Of a stretch of DNA of 5,823 nt, positions 4,907 to 5,823 are shown in pieces. The notes under the pieces are model-generated. The model made no database searches. It saw only the letters and a list, made by a program, of their open reading frames with translations, and was not told the DNA's origin. Origin of the DNA: Chloroflexota bacterium. GTDB lineage: Bacteria > Chloroflexota > Dehalococcoidia > SM23-28-2. A program made the position numbers and the translations under genes. Within the stretch, counting starts at the first letter, position 1. Every line of letters starts with the position of its first letter. Location of the stretch: NCBI GenBank assembly GCA_030691665.1, contig JAUYDU010000081.1, positions 1-5,823 on the forward strand, in the 5' to 3' direction.

Positions 4907-5823
4907 TCACGGGGTCGCGATGGGTTGCCTTCGCCGCCCCCGCTGCTTACCCAGCTCGCCCACCTTGGCCACGCAGCCCTCCGCCTCCAGTCGCTCCACG
5001 CCGCACACGTGGCAGTCCCCCTGGTGGCAGTCGGCCGTAGTCTCCCCTCTCAGCGTCCTCTGCCACTCCCCCCGCACGTAGGCCTCGCTGACGCCGACGT
5101 CGATGTGCGACCAGGGGAAGGTCTCGAACAGCCCAGGCTCCCGCTGGGCATAGAAGGCAGGATCGAGGCCGCACTCTTCGAAGGCCTGCTGCCAGCGGCC
5201 CCAGTCCATCTGCTCGTGCCAGGCATCGAACCGGCAGCCCAGCTCCCAGGCCCGCCGGATCGCCCGCCCCAGGCGGCGGTCGCCCCGAGAGATGACCGCC
5301 TCCAACAGACTGTGCTCCGGGTCCTCCCAGGAGAACTCCAGGCCGGCCCGCTTGCATCCCGTGCGCAGGAGCTCGTGCTTGGGAGCCAGCTCCTCGGCGG
5401 TGTTCTGACGCGCCCACTGGAACGGCGTATGAGGCTTGGGGATGAAAGTAGAGGTGCTCACCCGCACCCTGGCCCGGCCCCGATGATAGCGACGCCCTAT
5501 CTCCTTGACCTTGGCCGCCAGGTCGATGATGCCCTCCACGTCCTCCATCGTCTCCGTGGGCAGGCCCACCATGAAGTACAGCTTGATGCCAGTCCAGCCC
5601 CGCGAAAAGGCCGCCTCCGTCGCTCGCAGGACATCCTCCTCGCCTACCAGTTTGTTGATGGTCAGGCGCAGGCGCTGGCTGGCCGCCTCGGGGGCGAAGG
5701 TAATGGTGTGCTTGCCCGGCCCCGCCGCCGCCTCGGCCATCTCCACCGAGAAGCTGTCCACCCGTAGGCTGGGCAGAGAGATGACAATGCCGTCGCCGAG
5801 TTCCCGTTTCAGGGCCAGCACCA
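4907..5823 (-). CDS. B12-binding-domain type radical SAM protein, C-terminal part (5' end outside window)
   Basis: The frame is open from the right edge to TGA at 4909-4907, about 305 residues of a longer protein. The visible part resembles the uncharacterised radical SAM family known as TIGR03960. It has SLPSLRVDSFS near the start, ITFAPEAASQRLR then INKLVGEEDVL (about 40-65), KLYFMVGLPTET (80-91), STSTFIPKPHTPFQW (122-136), a FDAW segment (198-201) and FPWSHIDVGV (235-244). It ends with a three-cysteine cluster DCHQGDCHVCGV (C265, C270, C273, counted from the first whole codon at 5821). The radical SAM CxxxCxxC and any cobalamin-binding domain would be beyond the right edge, so catalytic competence cannot be judged. 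The last 25 residues are basic. In many genomes this family is followed by or fused to a DUF2344 protein; none follows here. Family call fairly firm, reaction unknown. Confidence 0.85.
   Translation of the reverse strand, partial: VLALKRELGDGIVISLPSLRVDSFSVEMAEAAAGPGKHTITFAPEAASQRLRLTINKLVGEEDVLRATEAAFSRGWTGIKLYFMVGLPTETMEDVEGIIDLAAKVKEIGRRYHRGRARVRVSTSTFIPKPHTPFQWARQNTAEELAPKHELLRTGCKRAGLEFSWEDPEHSLLEAVISRGDRRLGRAIRRAWELGCRFDAWHEQMDWGRWQQAFEECGLDPAFYAQREPGLFETFPWSHIDVGVSEAYVRGEWQRTLRGETTADCHQGDCHVCGVERLEAEGCVAKVGELGKQRGRRRQPIATP

Noticed and set aside
4925..5767. Plus-strand open frame (280 codons) antisense to the radical SAM gene
   Set aside because: The minus strand matches a known radical SAM family along its whole length; the plus-strand translation has low-complexity Leu/Pro/Arg composition and no motifs.

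Overview
This is a GC-rich bacterial window. Almost everything on it is encoded on the minus strand; the exception is a short plus-strand gene end at the left edge. The composition, the VKOR-DsbA disulfide pair, the B12-binding-type radical SAM protein and the CTGCGG-type intergenic hairpin repeat together suggest a Chloroflexota-like genome. That placement is inference from general knowledge; no marker gene is present to prove it.

Layout, left to right. (1) 3-128 is the acidic C-terminal end of an unidentified plus-strand protein. It is followed by a perfect 28-bp palindrome (146-173) and a second stem-loop (184-216), which separate it from the convergent minus-strand genes. (2) 225-1456 (minus) is a two-gene oxidative protein folding operon: a membrane-anchored DsbA-like thiol oxidase, then a VKOR-family membrane protein that should re-oxidise it. 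The two genes overlap by 4 nt, and the pair has its own promoter at 1488-1517. (3) 1490-1795 contains no gene. It holds the dsb promoter, a 41-bp second copy of the 3' end of the ABC permease gene, a 131-bp element with imperfect terminal inverted repeats and internal hairpins (MITE-like), and two small stem-loops downstream of the permease. (4) 1796-4693 (minus) is a four-gene operon: a TetR-family repressor, an unrecognised 67-residue protein, an ABC ATPase of the DrrA-like export type, and an ABC-2 permease. Gaps are 6, 27 and 12 nt. It is driven by a near-consensus sigma-70 promoter (4757-4785), with a palindromic operator (4720-4753) just downstream, so the repressor very probably controls itself and the exporter. 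(5) 4907-5823 (minus) is the C-terminal part of a B12-binding-domain type radical SAM protein that runs off the right edge.

How the parts work together. The exporter operon reads as a self-contained, ligand-induced efflux unit: the ligand releases the repressor, and the ATPase and permease are made and pump out a compound whose identity the sequence does not reveal. The dsb pair is separately transcribed and makes disulfides in exported proteins. The least explained parts are the 67-residue protein inside the efflux operon and the duplicated permease tail abutting the MITE-like element. I see no clearly novel multi-gene system.
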